DNA from: Peterkaempfera sp044755465
Lineage (GTDB): Bacteria > Actinomycetota > Actinomycetes > Streptomycetales > Streptomycetaceae
Length of the DNA: 64,000 nt
Assembly: GCF_044755465.1 (NCBI RefSeq)
Contig: NZ_JBIVRB010000002.1
Location: forward strand, 372,001-436,000
Reading direction: 5' to 3'
The position numbers were made by a program, and so were the translations under genes. Below the pieces are notes generated by a model. It ran no database searches and was not told the DNA's origin. It saw only the letters and a list, made by a program, of their open reading frames with translations. Positions 37,408 to 46,773 of this stretch are shown one piece after another. How positions within the stretch are numbered: position 1 is the stretch's first letter; every line of letters begins with the position of its first letter.

Positions 37408-38433
37408 TCAGCGGCCCCGCGCCTGCGGTGGGTCGGCGGCCCGGACGGCGGCGAGCCGGCCGGCCCCCCGCAGCGCCGCGTCCGGTGCGTCCGGGACGGC
37501 GGTGGCGAAGGCCTCGCGGAGCGCTTCCACCGCGAGCCGGCCGGCCTGGGCGCTGCGCGGGGAGATGCCGTCGAGGTGGAGCGCGCAGTGGATCACGCCG
37601 GGGCAGCGGGTGACCCGGACGGGCACGCCGGCCGCTGCCAGCTTCTCCGCGTACGCCTCCCCTTCGTCCCGCAGCGGGTCGTACTCCATGGTGAGCACGG
37701 TGGCCGGTGGCAGCCCCGCCAGGTCGGGGGCGCGCATCGGAACGGCCTGCCACGGCGCGTCGGGGAACGACTCCTCGGGCATCGCCAGGTAGGTGCGCCA
37801 GCACAGCCGCATCACGGCGAGGGAGCAGCCGTAGCCGTCGCGCAGTTCGCGGTAGGAGCCGGAGTCCATGGCGGTGTCGAGTGCGGGGCAGATCAGGAGC
37901 TGGTGCGTGAGCTGCGGGCCGCCCGCGTCGCGGGCGAGCGCGGCCACGACGGTGGCGAGGTTGGCTCCGGCGCTGTCCCCGGCCACCGCCAGCCGGGCGG
38001 GGTCGCCGCCGAACGAGGCGGCGTTGGCGGCAGCCCATGCGGTGGCCGCCCAGGCGTCCTGGAGCGCCGCCGGGAACGGGTGCTCGGGGGCGAGCCGGTA
38101 GCCGACGTTGAGGACGACGGCCTCCGCCCCCACGGCCAGTCTCCGGCAGACGGGGTCCATGTGGTCGATGCTGCCGGTCATCCAGCCGCCGCCGTGGAAG
38201 TAGACGACGACCGGCAGCGCGGTCCCGGGGCGCGGATGGTAGAGCCGGACCGGTACGGGTCCGGCCGGGCCGGGCAGCGCAAGGTCCCGGACCTCCGCCA
38301 CCGGGCTGGTGGGTGCGCAGTACGCCACCAGGCCCTCGATGGTGGCACGGAACTCCGCGAGGGGCAGCTCATGCACGGCGGGTCCGGGCCCGTGGGCGTC
38401 CAGCAGGGCCACGACCTGCGGATCGAGCTCCAT
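37408..38433 (-). CDS. Alpha/beta hydrolase, HSL-type esterase
   Basis: A 341-residue serine hydrolase of the hormone-sensitive-lipase group: oxyanion motif VVYFHGGGW, nucleophile in VAGDSAGANLA, acid in EYDPLRDEG and a His in GVIHCAL. It could remove an ester or acyl protecting group. It begins 1 bp after the methyltransferase stop and forms a two-gene unit on the minus strand at the left edge of the aromatic amine cluster. Confidence 0.85.
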   Translation of the reverse strand: MELDPQVVALLDAHGPGPAVHELPLAEFRATIEGLVAYCAPTSPVAEVRDLALPGPAGPVPVRLYHPRPGTALPVVVYFHGGGWMTGSIDHMDPVCRRLAVGAEAVVLNVGYRLAPEHPFPAALQDAWAATAWAAANAASFGGDPARLAVAGDSAGANLATVVAALARDAGGPQLTHQLLICPALDTAMDSGSYRELRDGYGCSLAVMRLCWRTYLAMPEESFPDAPWQAVPMRAPDLAGLPPATVLTMEYDPLRDEGEAYAEKLAAAGVPVRVTRCPGVIHCALHLDGISPRSAQAGRLAVEALREAFATAVPDAPDAALRGAGRLAAVRAADPPQARGR

Positions 38434-38434
38434 C

Positions 38435-39433
38435 TCAGCGGCTCCCGGCCCGGTGGTCGAGCGGCAGCAGATTGGCCTTGATCCGGGGGACGCAGCGGTC
38501 GAGGCTCACGCCGCGCCCGGCGAGGACGCGGAAGCCGGTGGGGCGGAGCCGCAGTTCCAGGGCCCGTACCCGGTCGAGGTTGCCGAGGGCGGAGAGCCGC
38601 CGGCGCAGCGGGGCGCTGTCGAAGAGGCTCTCGGGGCGTACGAACAAGTCGCTGTCCGGCTCCAGGCCGTCCAGGTCGATGAACTTCACCCCGTCGCGGT
38701 AGTACACCCGGTCGGCGGCGAGCCAGTCCACCCCCAGTCCGTCGAACAGTTCGGGCAGGTCGCCGAAGCGCATCGGCTGGACCACGGGGTTGAGGTAGGC
38801 GTCCACGTCGAACACGTCCTGCTCGGCCTGGGTGAGCGCCGTCCCGGTCCAGCCGGCGGGGAAGCCGTACTCGGCGAGGGGCAGGCTGAGTCCGAGCATC
38901 CGCACCGTCTCCAGGCCGGCGGCGGTGTCGTCGGCCGGGGCCAGCAGCCGGACCAGCTCCCGGTCCAGCATCCGGCCGTGCTCGCCGAGGGCGTGGTAGA
39001 GCCACAGGTGCAGCAGGCCGTCGCTGCCGAGGTGCTCGGTCAGCCAGCGCAGTCCGGCGCGCGGGTCGGGCAGGTGGTGCAGTACGCCGAAGCAGACGAC
39101 CAGGTCGAAGCGGGTCTCCAGGTCGAGCTGCGGCATGGCGCCGTGGACGAAGTCGACATTGTCGACGCCGTGCCGTTCGGCCAGGCCACGGGCGAGGTCG
39201 AGGGAGCGTCGGCAGGCGTCCACCCCGGTGAACCGGGCCCCGGGATGCCGCTGGGCCAGCGCCACCAGCGTGTGCCCCGTGCCGCAGCCCGCGTCGAGCA
39301 CCCGGCAGCCGTCCAGGGCGGTGTCGCCCAGGACGAGCGGCAGCTCGTCCGCGACGACGCCGATCAGCCCGGAATCCCGCTCCGGGCAGGGAAAGGGAAA
39401 GTCCTCGTAGAGTCGTGCAACCTCGGTCGTCAT
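38435..39433 (-). CDS. Class I SAM-dependent methyltransferase (1)
   Basis: A 332-residue methyltransferase with SAM motif I VLDAGCGTGHTLVAL, then FTGVDACRRSL and VVCFGVLHHLPDP. The N-terminal ARLYEDFPFPCPERD and a large C-terminal half match a family of bacterial proteins annotated only as methyltransferases. ATG 39433 is preferred to 39538 because the family start is MTTEVARLYEDFPFP. It is divergent from the tandem methyltransferases, with a 224-bp shared promoter region. Confidence 0.8.
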   Translation of the reverse strand: MTTEVARLYEDFPFPCPERDSGLIGVVADELPLVLGDTALDGCRVLDAGCGTGHTLVALAQRHPGARFTGVDACRRSLDLARGLAERHGVDNVDFVHGAMPQLDLETRFDLVVCFGVLHHLPDPRAGLRWLTEHLGSDGLLHLWLYHALGEHGRMLDRELVRLLAPADDTAAGLETVRMLGLSLPLAEYGFPAGWTGTALTQAEQDVFDVDAYLNPVVQPMRFGDLPELFDGLGVDWLAADRVYYRDGVKFIDLDGLEPDSDLFVRPESLFDSAPLRRRLSALGNLDRVRALELRLRPTGFRVLAGRGVSLDRCVPRIKANLLPLDHRAGSR

Positions 39434-39657
39434 CGCGACAGGACCCCTGTTCTTCCGAAATGGGCGCGTCCAATTCTGCGGCCGGACGGCTCCCGGGGAA
39501 TTCCTGAGAACTCTAGGGTGCGATCCGTCCACGAACAACCCGGGTGCGCCGAGCGGGTGGCCGACTCATCCAAACCGACCATCGCAAACATTTTCGAGTC
39601 GCATCGAGTTCGCACACCAACTACGGTGGTTGACGACCGATCGGCAAGGAGAATCAA

Positions 39658-40458
39658 ATGAAAGGTCAGCCAACCCTGACAGAGGAAAGTCCGGACCTGT
39701 ACGACGTCATCGCCGACGCCTACGACCGGCTGGACGACTGGATCGTCAGCACCTGGGGGGAGAAGTCCCGACCGGAGCGCGCGGACTTCCTGAAAGGGCT
39801 CTGGGAGGGCCGGCCCGGAGGGGTCCGGAGCGTACTGGAGGTGTGCTGCGGCACCGGCCTGATGCTGGAGCAGCTCGCGCAGCGGGGGTTCGAGGTCGCC
39901 GGACTCGACCGGTCGGCCCCGATGCTGGGCCACGCCCGGATGCGCCTGGGGGTGGACGTGCCGCTGCTGCATGCCGAGCTCCCGTCGATCCCGGCGGACC
40001 GGCGGTTCGACGCGGTGCTCAGCTCCGGGGCGGGGTTCAACTACCTGTCCGGTGAGGAGGACCTGGCCGCGACCTTCCGTGCGGTGGCCGACGTGCTGCG
40101 CCCCGGGGGGTCGTTCGTCTTCGACATCCTTTCCCCGGCGATGATCGACGGTCACGCGGGCCGCAGGGTCTGGGCGGCCGATCTGGGAGATCTGGCATTC
40201 GTATGGGAATTCAAGAACTCCCCCTCCGGAGATTACTCCGATGCCACCTACACCCAGTTCCTCCGCCATGAGGCAGAACCGGAAGGGCGCTACACCAGGA
40301 CCAGGGAACTGCACCGGCTGTACGTCCTGGATTCCAAGACGATCCGCCGTGCCGCACACGACTGCGGGTTCGTCGACACGGCCGTCCTGGACAACTACAC
40401 CGCGGCTCCGGCCCACGAAGGCACGCTCTACGAGACGTGGACCTTCACCCGCGCCTAG
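39658..40458 (+). CDS. Class I SAM-dependent methyltransferase (2), first of a tandem pair
   Basis: A 266-residue methyltransferase starting MKGQPTLTEESPDLYDVIADAYDRLDDW, with SAM motif I VLEVCCGTGLMLEQLA, acidic GLDRSAPML and post-motif GGSFVFDILSP. AAGGAGA precedes ATG 39658. The next gene encodes a protein of identical length with the same opening MKGQP and same ending ETWTxTRA, so the two arose by tandem duplication. It opens the rightward operon of the amine cluster. Confidence 0.85.
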   Translation: MKGQPTLTEESPDLYDVIADAYDRLDDWIVSTWGEKSRPERADFLKGLWEGRPGGVRSVLEVCCGTGLMLEQLAQRGFEVAGLDRSAPMLGHARMRLGVDVPLLHAELPSIPADRRFDAVLSSGAGFNYLSGEEDLAATFRAVADVLRPGGSFVFDILSPAMIDGHAGRRVWAADLGDLAFVWEFKNSPSGDYSDATYTQFLRHEAEPEGRYTRTRELHRLYVLDSKTIRRAAHDCGFVDTAVLDNYTAAPAHEGTLYETWTFTRA

Positions 40459-40558
40459 CCGGTTCGGCGCACCCCGGCGCACCAGGAACGCACACGGAGC
40501 GACCACCGGGAACGCCGAAGGAACGACCACCAGGAACCCCGAGCAACGAGGAGTGCCA

Positions 40559-41359
40559 ATGAAGGGACAGCCGTGCCTGTCCGCCGGATACCCGGAGCCG
40601 TACGCGGCCACGGCGGACACCTACGACCGGCTCGTCGGCTGGGCGATCGACCAGTGGGGCGAGCGCCCCCGGCCCCATATGGCGGCCTTCCTCCAGCACC
40701 TCTGGTCGGACCGCGCCCAGCCGATCCGCGAGGTACTGGAGATCTGCTGCGGCACCGGCCTGATGCTGGAGCAGCTGGCCCGCCTCGGCTACTCGGTCAC
40801 CGGGCTCGACCGCTCCGAGGCCATGCTCGGCCAGGCACGCAAGCGCCTCGGGGCGCGGATTCCGCTGGTCCACTCCGAACTGCCGGAGATCCCGCTGGAC
40901 CGGGAGTTCGACGCGGTGGTGTGCGCCGCGTCGGCGCTCAACTACCTGCCGGACCACGAGAGCCTGGTCAGGACGTTCCACGCGGTGGCCCGCACCGTGC
41001 GCACGGGCGGCTCCTTCGTCTTCGACATCCTCTCCGCGCACCGGCTGCGCGGCGACTTCGGCACCCAGGTGTGGGCCGGCGACCTGGACGACCTGGCGTT
41101 CATCTGGAAGTTCGAGCACCACCCCGAGGGCCGCTACTCCGACCTGACGTACACGCAGTTCCTCAAGGCCGGCGGTCCGGACGCGGACACCTTCACCGCC
41201 ACCAGGGAGCTGCACCGGCTCTACGCGCTCGACCACGACACCCTCCGGCAGGCCGCCACGGAGGCCGGGTTCACCGACATCGCGGTCTTCGACAACTACT
41301 CGGCCCACCCGGTCGGCGACTCCACCAACTACGAGACGTGGACCCTCACCCGCGCCTGA
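40559..41359 (+). CDS. Class I SAM-dependent methyltransferase (3), second of a tandem pair
   Basis: A 266-residue paralogue of the preceding protein: MKGQPCLSAGYPEPYAATADTYDRL, SAM motif I VLEICCGTGLMLEQLA, GGSFVFDILSAH. Both keep all SAM motifs, so both are probably active, likely at two positions of one scaffold or in successive N-methylations. ATG 40559 has CGAGGAG upstream. The 100-bp gap between the paralogues carries imperfect GACCACCRGGAAC repeats. Confidence 0.85.
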   Translation: MKGQPCLSAGYPEPYAATADTYDRLVGWAIDQWGERPRPHMAAFLQHLWSDRAQPIREVLEICCGTGLMLEQLARLGYSVTGLDRSEAMLGQARKRLGARIPLVHSELPEIPLDREFDAVVCAASALNYLPDHESLVRTFHAVARTVRTGGSFVFDILSAHRLRGDFGTQVWAGDLDDLAFIWKFEHHPEGRYSDLTYTQFLKAGGPDADTFTATRELHRLYALDHDTLRQAATEAGFTDIAVFDNYSAHPVGDSTNYETWTLTRA

Positions 41360-41417
41360 CCGCCGCGACCGGACGACACCCCCGGTCGGAGGACCGGCCA
41401 CCCGGAAGGATCTGGCA

Positions 41418-43094
41418 GTGCTTCTGTGCGGACTGAAACTGACCCACGACGGCGGAATCGCCGTGCTCGACGGCTGCGAGCTGCTGTTCAGCGTCGAGAT
41501 GGAGAAGCTGGACGGCAGCCCGCGCTTCCAGCCGCTGGACCGGCTGGAGATCGTGGAGGAGGTACTGCTGCGCGAGGGGGTGCGCCCGTCGGACATCGAC
41601 ACCTTCGTGGTGGACGGCTGGTTCGCGGCACCCGGGGAGTCCCGCCCGCTGCTGCGGCTGACCCACGAGGGCCGCCCGACGACGGTGGAGGTGGCGCCCT
41701 ACAGCGAGGTGGAGGCCGGGCCGGGGACCGACCCGCTGCACCGGTACACCTTCGACGGGCTGCCGCTGGGCTCACGGACCGTCCGCTACACCAGCTACCA
41801 CCACGCCGCCCAGCACCTGATCGGCGCCTACTGCACCAGCCCCTTCGCCGCCCGGCAGGAGGCGGCCCTGGTCCTGGTCTGGGACGGCGGCATGGTGCCC
41901 ACGCTGTACCGGGTGGACCCGGCGCCGCTGCGGGTGCGCAGCCTGGGCGGGCTGTTCCCGGTCTACGGCAGCGCCTTCGCGGACTTCGCCGCCCAGTTCG
42001 AGCCCTTCCGCGCAGCCGACGCCCCGGAGCGGAGCTTCGACCTGCACATCGCCCCGCGCAACCTCGACGTGGCCGGCAAGGCCATGGCGTACGCGGCGCT
42101 GGGCCGGGACGAGCCCGACTTCCACCCGGTCCTGGACGCCGAACTCGCCCGACTCCCGCTCGGCTTCGACGCCGCCGTCGAGCTGGGCCGCCGGATCGGC
42201 GAGGACCGCGACCGGCTGTGGCCCGGCGCCTCCGACGCCGACCTGATCGCCTCCTTCCAGGGCAGTCTCGGCGCCCGGCTGCTGACCGCACTGCGCGACC
42301 GGCTGGCCGGGGCCGCCGAAGGCCCGCCGCCCAACCTCTGCCTGGCCGGAGGCTGCGCCCTCAACATCAAGTGGAACAGCGCCATCCGGTCCAGCGGCCT
42401 CTTCCGCGAAGTGTGGGTCCCGCCCTTCCCGAACGACTCCGGAGCGGCGCTGGGCACGGCCACCGTCGAGCTGGTGCACCGGGGCGGGACCCGGCTGGAC
42501 TGGTCCGTCCACCGTGGACCAGGCGTCATCCCGGCGGCGGACCTGCCGGGGTGGCAGTGCGAGCCGTGCGACGCGGCCAAGCTGGCGACGGTGCTGCACG
42601 AGAGCGGGGACCCGGTCGTGGTGCTGCACGGGCGTGCCGAGCTGGGGCCGCGGGCGCTGGGCGGCCGCAGCATCCTCGCGGCGCCCACCGACGCCAAGAC
42701 GAAGGACGTCCTCAACGACATCAAGGAGCGCGAGCAGTACCGGCCGGTTGCCCCCGTGTGCCTGGAGGACCGCGCCCCGGACATCTTCACCCCGGGCTGC
42801 CCCGACCCCTACATGCTCTTCGACCACGCGATGCGGCCGGGCTGGGCGGAGCGGATTCCGGCGGTGGTGCACCTGGACGGCACCGCCCGCCTACAGACCG
42901 TCAACCCGCAGCAGGACCCCTTCCTGGCGGACGTACTCACCGCCTACGAGCGGCTCAGCGGCATCCCCGTGCTCTGCAACACCAGCGCCAACCGGAAGGG
43001 CCGCGGCTTCTTCCCCTCCGTCGAGGCGGCGGCGCAGTGGGGCCGCACCGGACTCATCTGGTGCGAGGGGCTTCTCTACACGCGCCGTCCGTGA
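41418..43094 (+). CDS. NodU/CmcH-family O-carbamoyltransferase
   Basis: A 558-residue carbamoyltransferase. The N-terminal Kae1/ASKHA-like domain begins LLCGLKLTHDGGIAVLDG and includes the metal-binding HHAAQHLIGAY and GGCALNIKWNS. The C-terminal domain includes LHGRAELGPRALGGRSILAAP and ERLSGIPVLCNTSAN. Family members use carbamoyl phosphate and ATP to carbamoylate a hydroxyl on antibiotics and Nod factors. It starts at GTG 41418 with GGAAGGA. This implies a hydroxylated product with a carbamate group. Confidence 0.9.
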   Translation: MLLCGLKLTHDGGIAVLDGCELLFSVEMEKLDGSPRFQPLDRLEIVEEVLLREGVRPSDIDTFVVDGWFAAPGESRPLLRLTHEGRPTTVEVAPYSEVEAGPGTDPLHRYTFDGLPLGSRTVRYTSYHHAAQHLIGAYCTSPFAARQEAALVLVWDGGMVPTLYRVDPAPLRVRSLGGLFPVYGSAFADFAAQFEPFRAADAPERSFDLHIAPRNLDVAGKAMAYAALGRDEPDFHPVLDAELARLPLGFDAAVELGRRIGEDRDRLWPGASDADLIASFQGSLGARLLTALRDRLAGAAEGPPPNLCLAGGCALNIKWNSAIRSSGLFREVWVPPFPNDSGAALGTATVELVHRGGTRLDWSVHRGPGVIPAADLPGWQCEPCDAAKLATVLHESGDPVVVLHGRAELGPRALGGRSILAAPTDAKTKDVLNDIKEREQYRPVAPVCLEDRAPDIFTPGCPDPYMLFDHAMRPGWAERIPAVVHLDGTARLQTVNPQQDPFLADVLTAYERLSGIPVLCNTSANRKGRGFFPSVEAAAQWGRTGLIWCEGLLYTRRP

Positions 43095-43174
43095 CCACGG
43101 CGGCCCGGCGGGCGCCCTCGTGGACACCGCCGGGCCGCCTCCCCTCCGGACCGCGCAGGAAGGGACAAGCGCGC

Positions 43175-43876
43175 ATGTACGACAAGGACAGCTCCGGCGC
43201 CGGGCGGCCCGCCCGCGCGACCGCACCGAGGACCCGCACCCCCGGGCCGGCCGTCCGGCCCGCCCGCCCGGCCGATGCCGACGCGGCCGTGGCGATACTC
43301 GCCCAGGCGTTCCAGGACGACGCCGTCACCGCCTGGGTGTTCCCCGGCGCCGACCGCCGCCGCGCCCTGCTGCCGGGATTCTTCCGCGTCGTCGTCGACG
43401 ACCTGCTGACCCACGGCGAGATCCACCTGGCCGGCGACGTCGGCGTCACCCTGGTCGCGCCACCGGACGCCCCGGACCCCACCCCCGCCCGGCGCCGCCG
43501 CCATGAGGAGCGGCTGCGCGCCGCCACCGCCGAGTGCGCCGACCGGGCGGTGGCCATCGGGCAGCTCCTCGACGAGCACCATCCCCGTGACCGCGCCCAC
43601 TACCACGTGGTCTTCAACGCGGTGCGCCCCGACTGGCAGGGACGCGGCGTGAGCAGCGCGATCCTGCGTCACGTCGCGGACCGGGCGGACGCGGCGGGGG
43701 CGGGCTGCTACGTCGAGTGCAGCAGCCCGGGAAGCCTGGCACTGATGGTCCGCCACGGCTTCACCCCGCTGCCGGCGGTCCCGCTACCCGGCGGCCCGGC
43801 GCTGCACCCCGCCTGGCGCGACCCCGCACCGGGAGGGAGACCGGCGGGGCGGTTCCCGGCGAAGGCGGACGTATGA
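43175..43876 (+). CDS. GNAT-family N-acetyltransferase
   Basis: A 233-residue acetyltransferase with N-terminal VRPARPADADAAVAIL, a long insertion, acetyl-CoA pyrophosphate loop VRPDWQGRGVSSAILRHV and C-terminal YVECSSPGSLALMVRHGFTPL. This arrangement resembles actinobacterial GNATs that modify amines or antibiotics, and it could serve biosynthesis or self-resistance. ATG 43175 has AGGAAGGGA. Its stop overlaps the start of the haem enzyme gene (ATGA). Confidence 0.85.
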   Translation: MYDKDSSGAGRPARATAPRTRTPGPAVRPARPADADAAVAILAQAFQDDAVTAWVFPGADRRRALLPGFFRVVVDDLLTHGEIHLAGDVGVTLVAPPDAPDPTPARRRRHEERLRAATAECADRAVAIGQLLDEHHPRDRAHYHVVFNAVRPDWQGRGVSSAILRHVADRADAAGAGCYVECSSPGSLALMVRHGFTPLPAVPLPGGPALHPAWRDPAPGGRPAGRFPAKADV

Positions 43877-45105
43877 GTACCAGCGAGGGGCGTACGGAGC
43901 AGGTGATCCGGGCCTGGTCACATGCCGTGGACGCCGCAGGCCCCGGCGGCCGCGCCCCGGCGTTCCCGTTCGCGGAGGCGACGGCCGCCATCCGGGCACA
44001 CGGCACCGGAGACCTGCCGGCGGAGCTGGCCGAGGTCCTGGTGGACGCGGCCCAGGTGGCGCGCTCCCGGGCAGGGGAACCGCTGGGCGAGAGCTGGTTC
44101 ACCGACCGCTGGCTGCGGTCCGCCACCATGACGGCGACCGGGACGGAGTCCTACGAGGCGTACACCATGTGCGGCCTGTTCGACCAGTACTGCCGGTCCG
44201 GCGCCGACGACTACCAGCAGCGCGGACGCCTGCTGAGCGCCGTCCTGACCGCCGACCTGATCCGGCACGAACTGGACCTGGACCGCGGCGACCAGCCGCA
44301 CGGCCGCGCCACCGCCGCGGCCCGCCTGGCGGGCGACCTGTGCCGGGCGGTCCGACCCGGTGGCGGCCCGTCCCGACCGCTCGGCCACGACGCCGCACTG
44401 CGACTCTGCACCCGGCTGAGCCGCCGGCTCTGTCGCACCCAGCCGCCCGTACTGCGCCGCATCGTCGACTGCACGCCGCTGCCCGCCACGGCCGAGCCGG
44501 ACGAGTACCTGTTCACCCGGTCGGTCCAGGTCATGGAGGTGCTGTCGGCGGTGGCGGCCGAGCACGCCACCGAGGCGAAGCGCAGCGCCCCGCACCAGCC
44601 CGGCGGCCTGCTGCCCCGGCTGCACGCCGTCGCGGAGACCCTGGGCCACGCCACCCGGATCTTCCACCTCCTCTCCACCCTGGACGCCGACCAGTTCGCC
44701 CACATCCGCGCGGCCACCTACGGCACGGGCGCGCTGCAGTCCCCGGCGTTCGCCGCGCTGGAGCGGTGCTGCCGGGGCGAGCAGGCCCTCCGACCGGAGA
44801 CGCTGGAGGCGGTCCCCCTGGACCGCTCACCGCTGCCCGACATGCCGCTCGGTCAGGCCCTGACCGCGCTGCGCGGCCGGCTGGACCGGGAAGGCGCCGC
44901 CCGGCTGGACGAGGCGGTCGCCGCCGTGGACAGCGCGTGGCTGCACTGGAAGCGGACCCATCGCGGGGTGGCCAGACGGATCATCGGGGACGTCCCCGGC
45001 ACGGGCGGCACGGACGGCCTGGCCTATCTGGGTCGGCACCTGGACACCCCGCTGCTGACCCACCATGAGCAGGAGGAGGCACCGGGTGGACCACATGAGC
45101 CCTGA
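43873..45105 (+). CDS. Haem-dependent aromatic oxygenase of the TDO/PrnB superfamily
   Basis: A 410-residue all-helical protein. The C-terminal WLHWKRTHRGVARRIIGDVPGTGGTDGLAYL matches the signature of tryptophan 2,3-dioxygenase and its relatives (PrnB, MarE, and the tyrosine-hydroxylating SfmD/LmbB2 group), where the His (here H363) is the haem ligand and GTGGT binds the substrate carboxylate. The N-terminal part (ESYEAYTMCGLFDQY, then a helix ending LTADLIRHELD) is closer to the PrnB/LmbB2 branch than to true dioxygenase. The expected substrate is a free aromatic amino acid. ATG 43873 overlaps the GNAT stop; its own end overlaps the decarboxylase start, so product probably passes to decarboxylation. 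Confidence 0.7.
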   Translation: MSTSEGRTEQVIRAWSHAVDAAGPGGRAPAFPFAEATAAIRAHGTGDLPAELAEVLVDAAQVARSRAGEPLGESWFTDRWLRSATMTATGTESYEAYTMCGLFDQYCRSGADDYQQRGRLLSAVLTADLIRHELDLDRGDQPHGRATAAARLAGDLCRAVRPGGGPSRPLGHDAALRLCTRLSRRLCRTQPPVLRRIVDCTPLPATAEPDEYLFTRSVQVMEVLSAVAAEHATEAKRSAPHQPGGLLPRLHAVAETLGHATRIFHLLSTLDADQFAHIRAATYGTGALQSPAFAALERCCRGEQALRPETLEAVPLDRSPLPDMPLGQALTALRGRLDREGAARLDEAVAAVDSAWLHWKRTHRGVARRIIGDVPGTGGTDGLAYLGRHLDTPLLTHHEQEEAPGGPHEP

Positions 45106-46546
45106 GGAGTTCCGGACACTCGGCCATCGGACGGTCGACTGGGTCGCCGACTACTGGGAGCGCCTCGAATCGCTCCCGGTGGCACCGCAGGTGGAGCCGG
45201 GCCAGGTGCGCCGCATGCTCCCCCGGCACCCGCCCGAGCACGGGGAGCCGTTCGAGGCGCTGCTGCGCGACATGGACGGCGTCGTCGTCCCCGGCCTGCT
45301 GCACTGGCAGCACCCCCGGTTCCTGGGCTACTTCCCGGCCAACACCTCCGGCGCGGCGGTCCTCGCGGACCTGCTCTCGGCCGGCCTGGGTGTCCAGGGC
45401 ATGTCCTGGTCCACCAGCCCGGCCTGCACCGAACTGGAGGAGCACGTCCTCGACTGGCTGGTGGAGATCCTGGGACTCCCGGACCGCTTCCGCTCCGACG
45501 GCCGGGGCGGCGGCGTCATCCAGGACACCGCCTCCAGCGCCCTGCTCGTCGCGCTCCTCGCCGCACTCCAGCGCGCCGGGAAGGGGGAGATCCGGAAGGA
45601 GGGGATCGGCAGCCGGCGGTTCGGCGTCTACGTCACCGGCGAGACGCACTCCTCGGCGGTCAAGGCAGCGATCATCGCCGGACTCGGTGAGCAGGCCGTC
45701 CGGCATGTCCGCACCGACCGGGACACCCTCGCGCTCGACGTCGCCCACCTCCAGACCCTGGTCCTGCGGGACCTGGCCGACGGGATCACCCCGCTGCTGG
45801 CCGTGGCCACGGTCGGCACCACCTCGACCACCGCGATCGACCCGGTGGCGGCGGTCGGGCAGCTCTGCCGCCGACACGGGGTCTGGCTGCACGTGGACGC
45901 CGCCTACGCGGGCGTCGCCGCGGTCTGCCCGGAGCTGCGCTGGCTCAACGACGGCGTCGCCGAGTACGCCGACTCGTACTGCACCAACCCGCACAAGTGG
46001 CTGCTGACCACCTTCGACTGCGACACCTTCTGGGTCGCCGACCGGACCTGGCTCACCGAGGCGCTGACCCTCCTGCCCGAGTACCTGCGCAACGCCGCCT
46101 CCGAGTCGGGCCGGGTCACCGACTACCGCAACTGGCAGGTCCCGCTGGGGCGCAGGTTCCGCGCGCTCAAGCTCTGGGCGGTCATCCGCTGGTACGGCGT
46201 CGAGGGGCTGCGCCGGCACATCCGGCAGGGCGTCGGCCTGGCCGCCGAACTCGCCCGGTGGGTCCGCGCGGACGAGCGCTTCGAACTCGCCGCGGCGCAT
46301 CCGCTGGCACTGGTGTGCTTCCGGCTGCGCACCCCGCCGGGCGGCGACGCGGACGAGGCCAACGAGCGGCTGCTCCACCGGGTCAACGCCTCCGGAACGA
46401 CCTTCCTCACCCACAGCCGGATCGACGGCCGGGTGGTGCTGCGGATCGCGGTCGGCGGCACCTTCACCCGGCGGCACCACGTGGAGCAGGCCTGGCAGTG
46501 CGTCGGCCGGGAGGCCGATCGGGTCCTCCAGCCCGTCCCGGACTGA
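45086..46546 (+). CDS. Aromatic-L-amino-acid decarboxylase (PLP, group II)
   Basis: A 486-residue PLP decarboxylase with the start MSPEEFRTLGHRTVDWVADYWERLES, PRFLGYFPANTSGAAVLADLL, the segment VATVGTTSTTAIDPV, the pyridine-N Asp in WLHVDAAYAG and the Schiff-base Lys in TNPHKWLLTTFDCD (K304). The family decarboxylates DOPA, tryptophan or tyrosine. GTG 45086 is selected because AGGAGGAGG sits 6 bp upstream; it overlaps the haem enzyme by 20 bp, arguing for coupled action. The product would be an aromatic ethylamine. Confidence 0.92.
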   Translation: MDHMSPEEFRTLGHRTVDWVADYWERLESLPVAPQVEPGQVRRMLPRHPPEHGEPFEALLRDMDGVVVPGLLHWQHPRFLGYFPANTSGAAVLADLLSAGLGVQGMSWSTSPACTELEEHVLDWLVEILGLPDRFRSDGRGGGVIQDTASSALLVALLAALQRAGKGEIRKEGIGSRRFGVYVTGETHSSAVKAAIIAGLGEQAVRHVRTDRDTLALDVAHLQTLVLRDLADGITPLLAVATVGTTSTTAIDPVAAVGQLCRRHGVWLHVDAAYAGVAAVCPELRWLNDGVAEYADSYCTNPHKWLLTTFDCDTFWVADRTWLTEALTLLPEYLRNAASESGRVTDYRNWQVPLGRRFRALKLWAVIRWYGVEGLRRHIRQGVGLAAELARWVRADERFELAAAHPLALVCFRLRTPPGGDADEANERLLHRVNASGTTFLTHSRIDGRVVLRIAVGGTFTRRHHVEQAWQCVGREADRVLQPVPD

Positions 46547-46686
46547 CCGGCCGCCGCCCGCGCCGGCCCCGGGCGGGCGGCGGCGGTGGTACCGGTCGAC
46601 CCGCTCGGCAGTGCGCCCCTTCCGACCCGGCGTGCCGGCTACGGCAGGGGCCCGCTCACCATGGCCAGGAGCACCTGCGGTCGCCT

Positions 46687-46773
46687 ATGCTCCAGGCCAT
46701 GGTCATGCTCGTCAGCCGCCGCCACGTGGATCTGCTCCGCGTTGCCGGCGCCTCCTGTAGCCACGGAGCCTGA
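46687..46773 (+). CDS. Short Cys-containing leader peptide
   Basis: A 28-codon reading frame, ending LVSRRHVDLLRVAGASCSHGA, in the 360-bp gap before the oxygenase gene. Its pattern, S-R-R-H-V-D-L-L-R followed by a Cys near the end, is that of the widespread Streptomyces putative leader peptides found upstream of sulfur-related operons. Starts at 46699 or 46705 are also possible. It suggests translation-dependent control of the downstream gene by Cys or sulfur supply; this is inferred from resemblance. Confidence 0.6.
   Translation: MLQAMVMLVSRRHVDLLRVAGASCSHGA

Noticed and set aside
39514..39519. TAGGGT as the -10 box of the tandem methyltransferase operon.
   Set aside because: No acceptable -35 lies 16-19 bp upstream and it is about 140 bp from the start codon.
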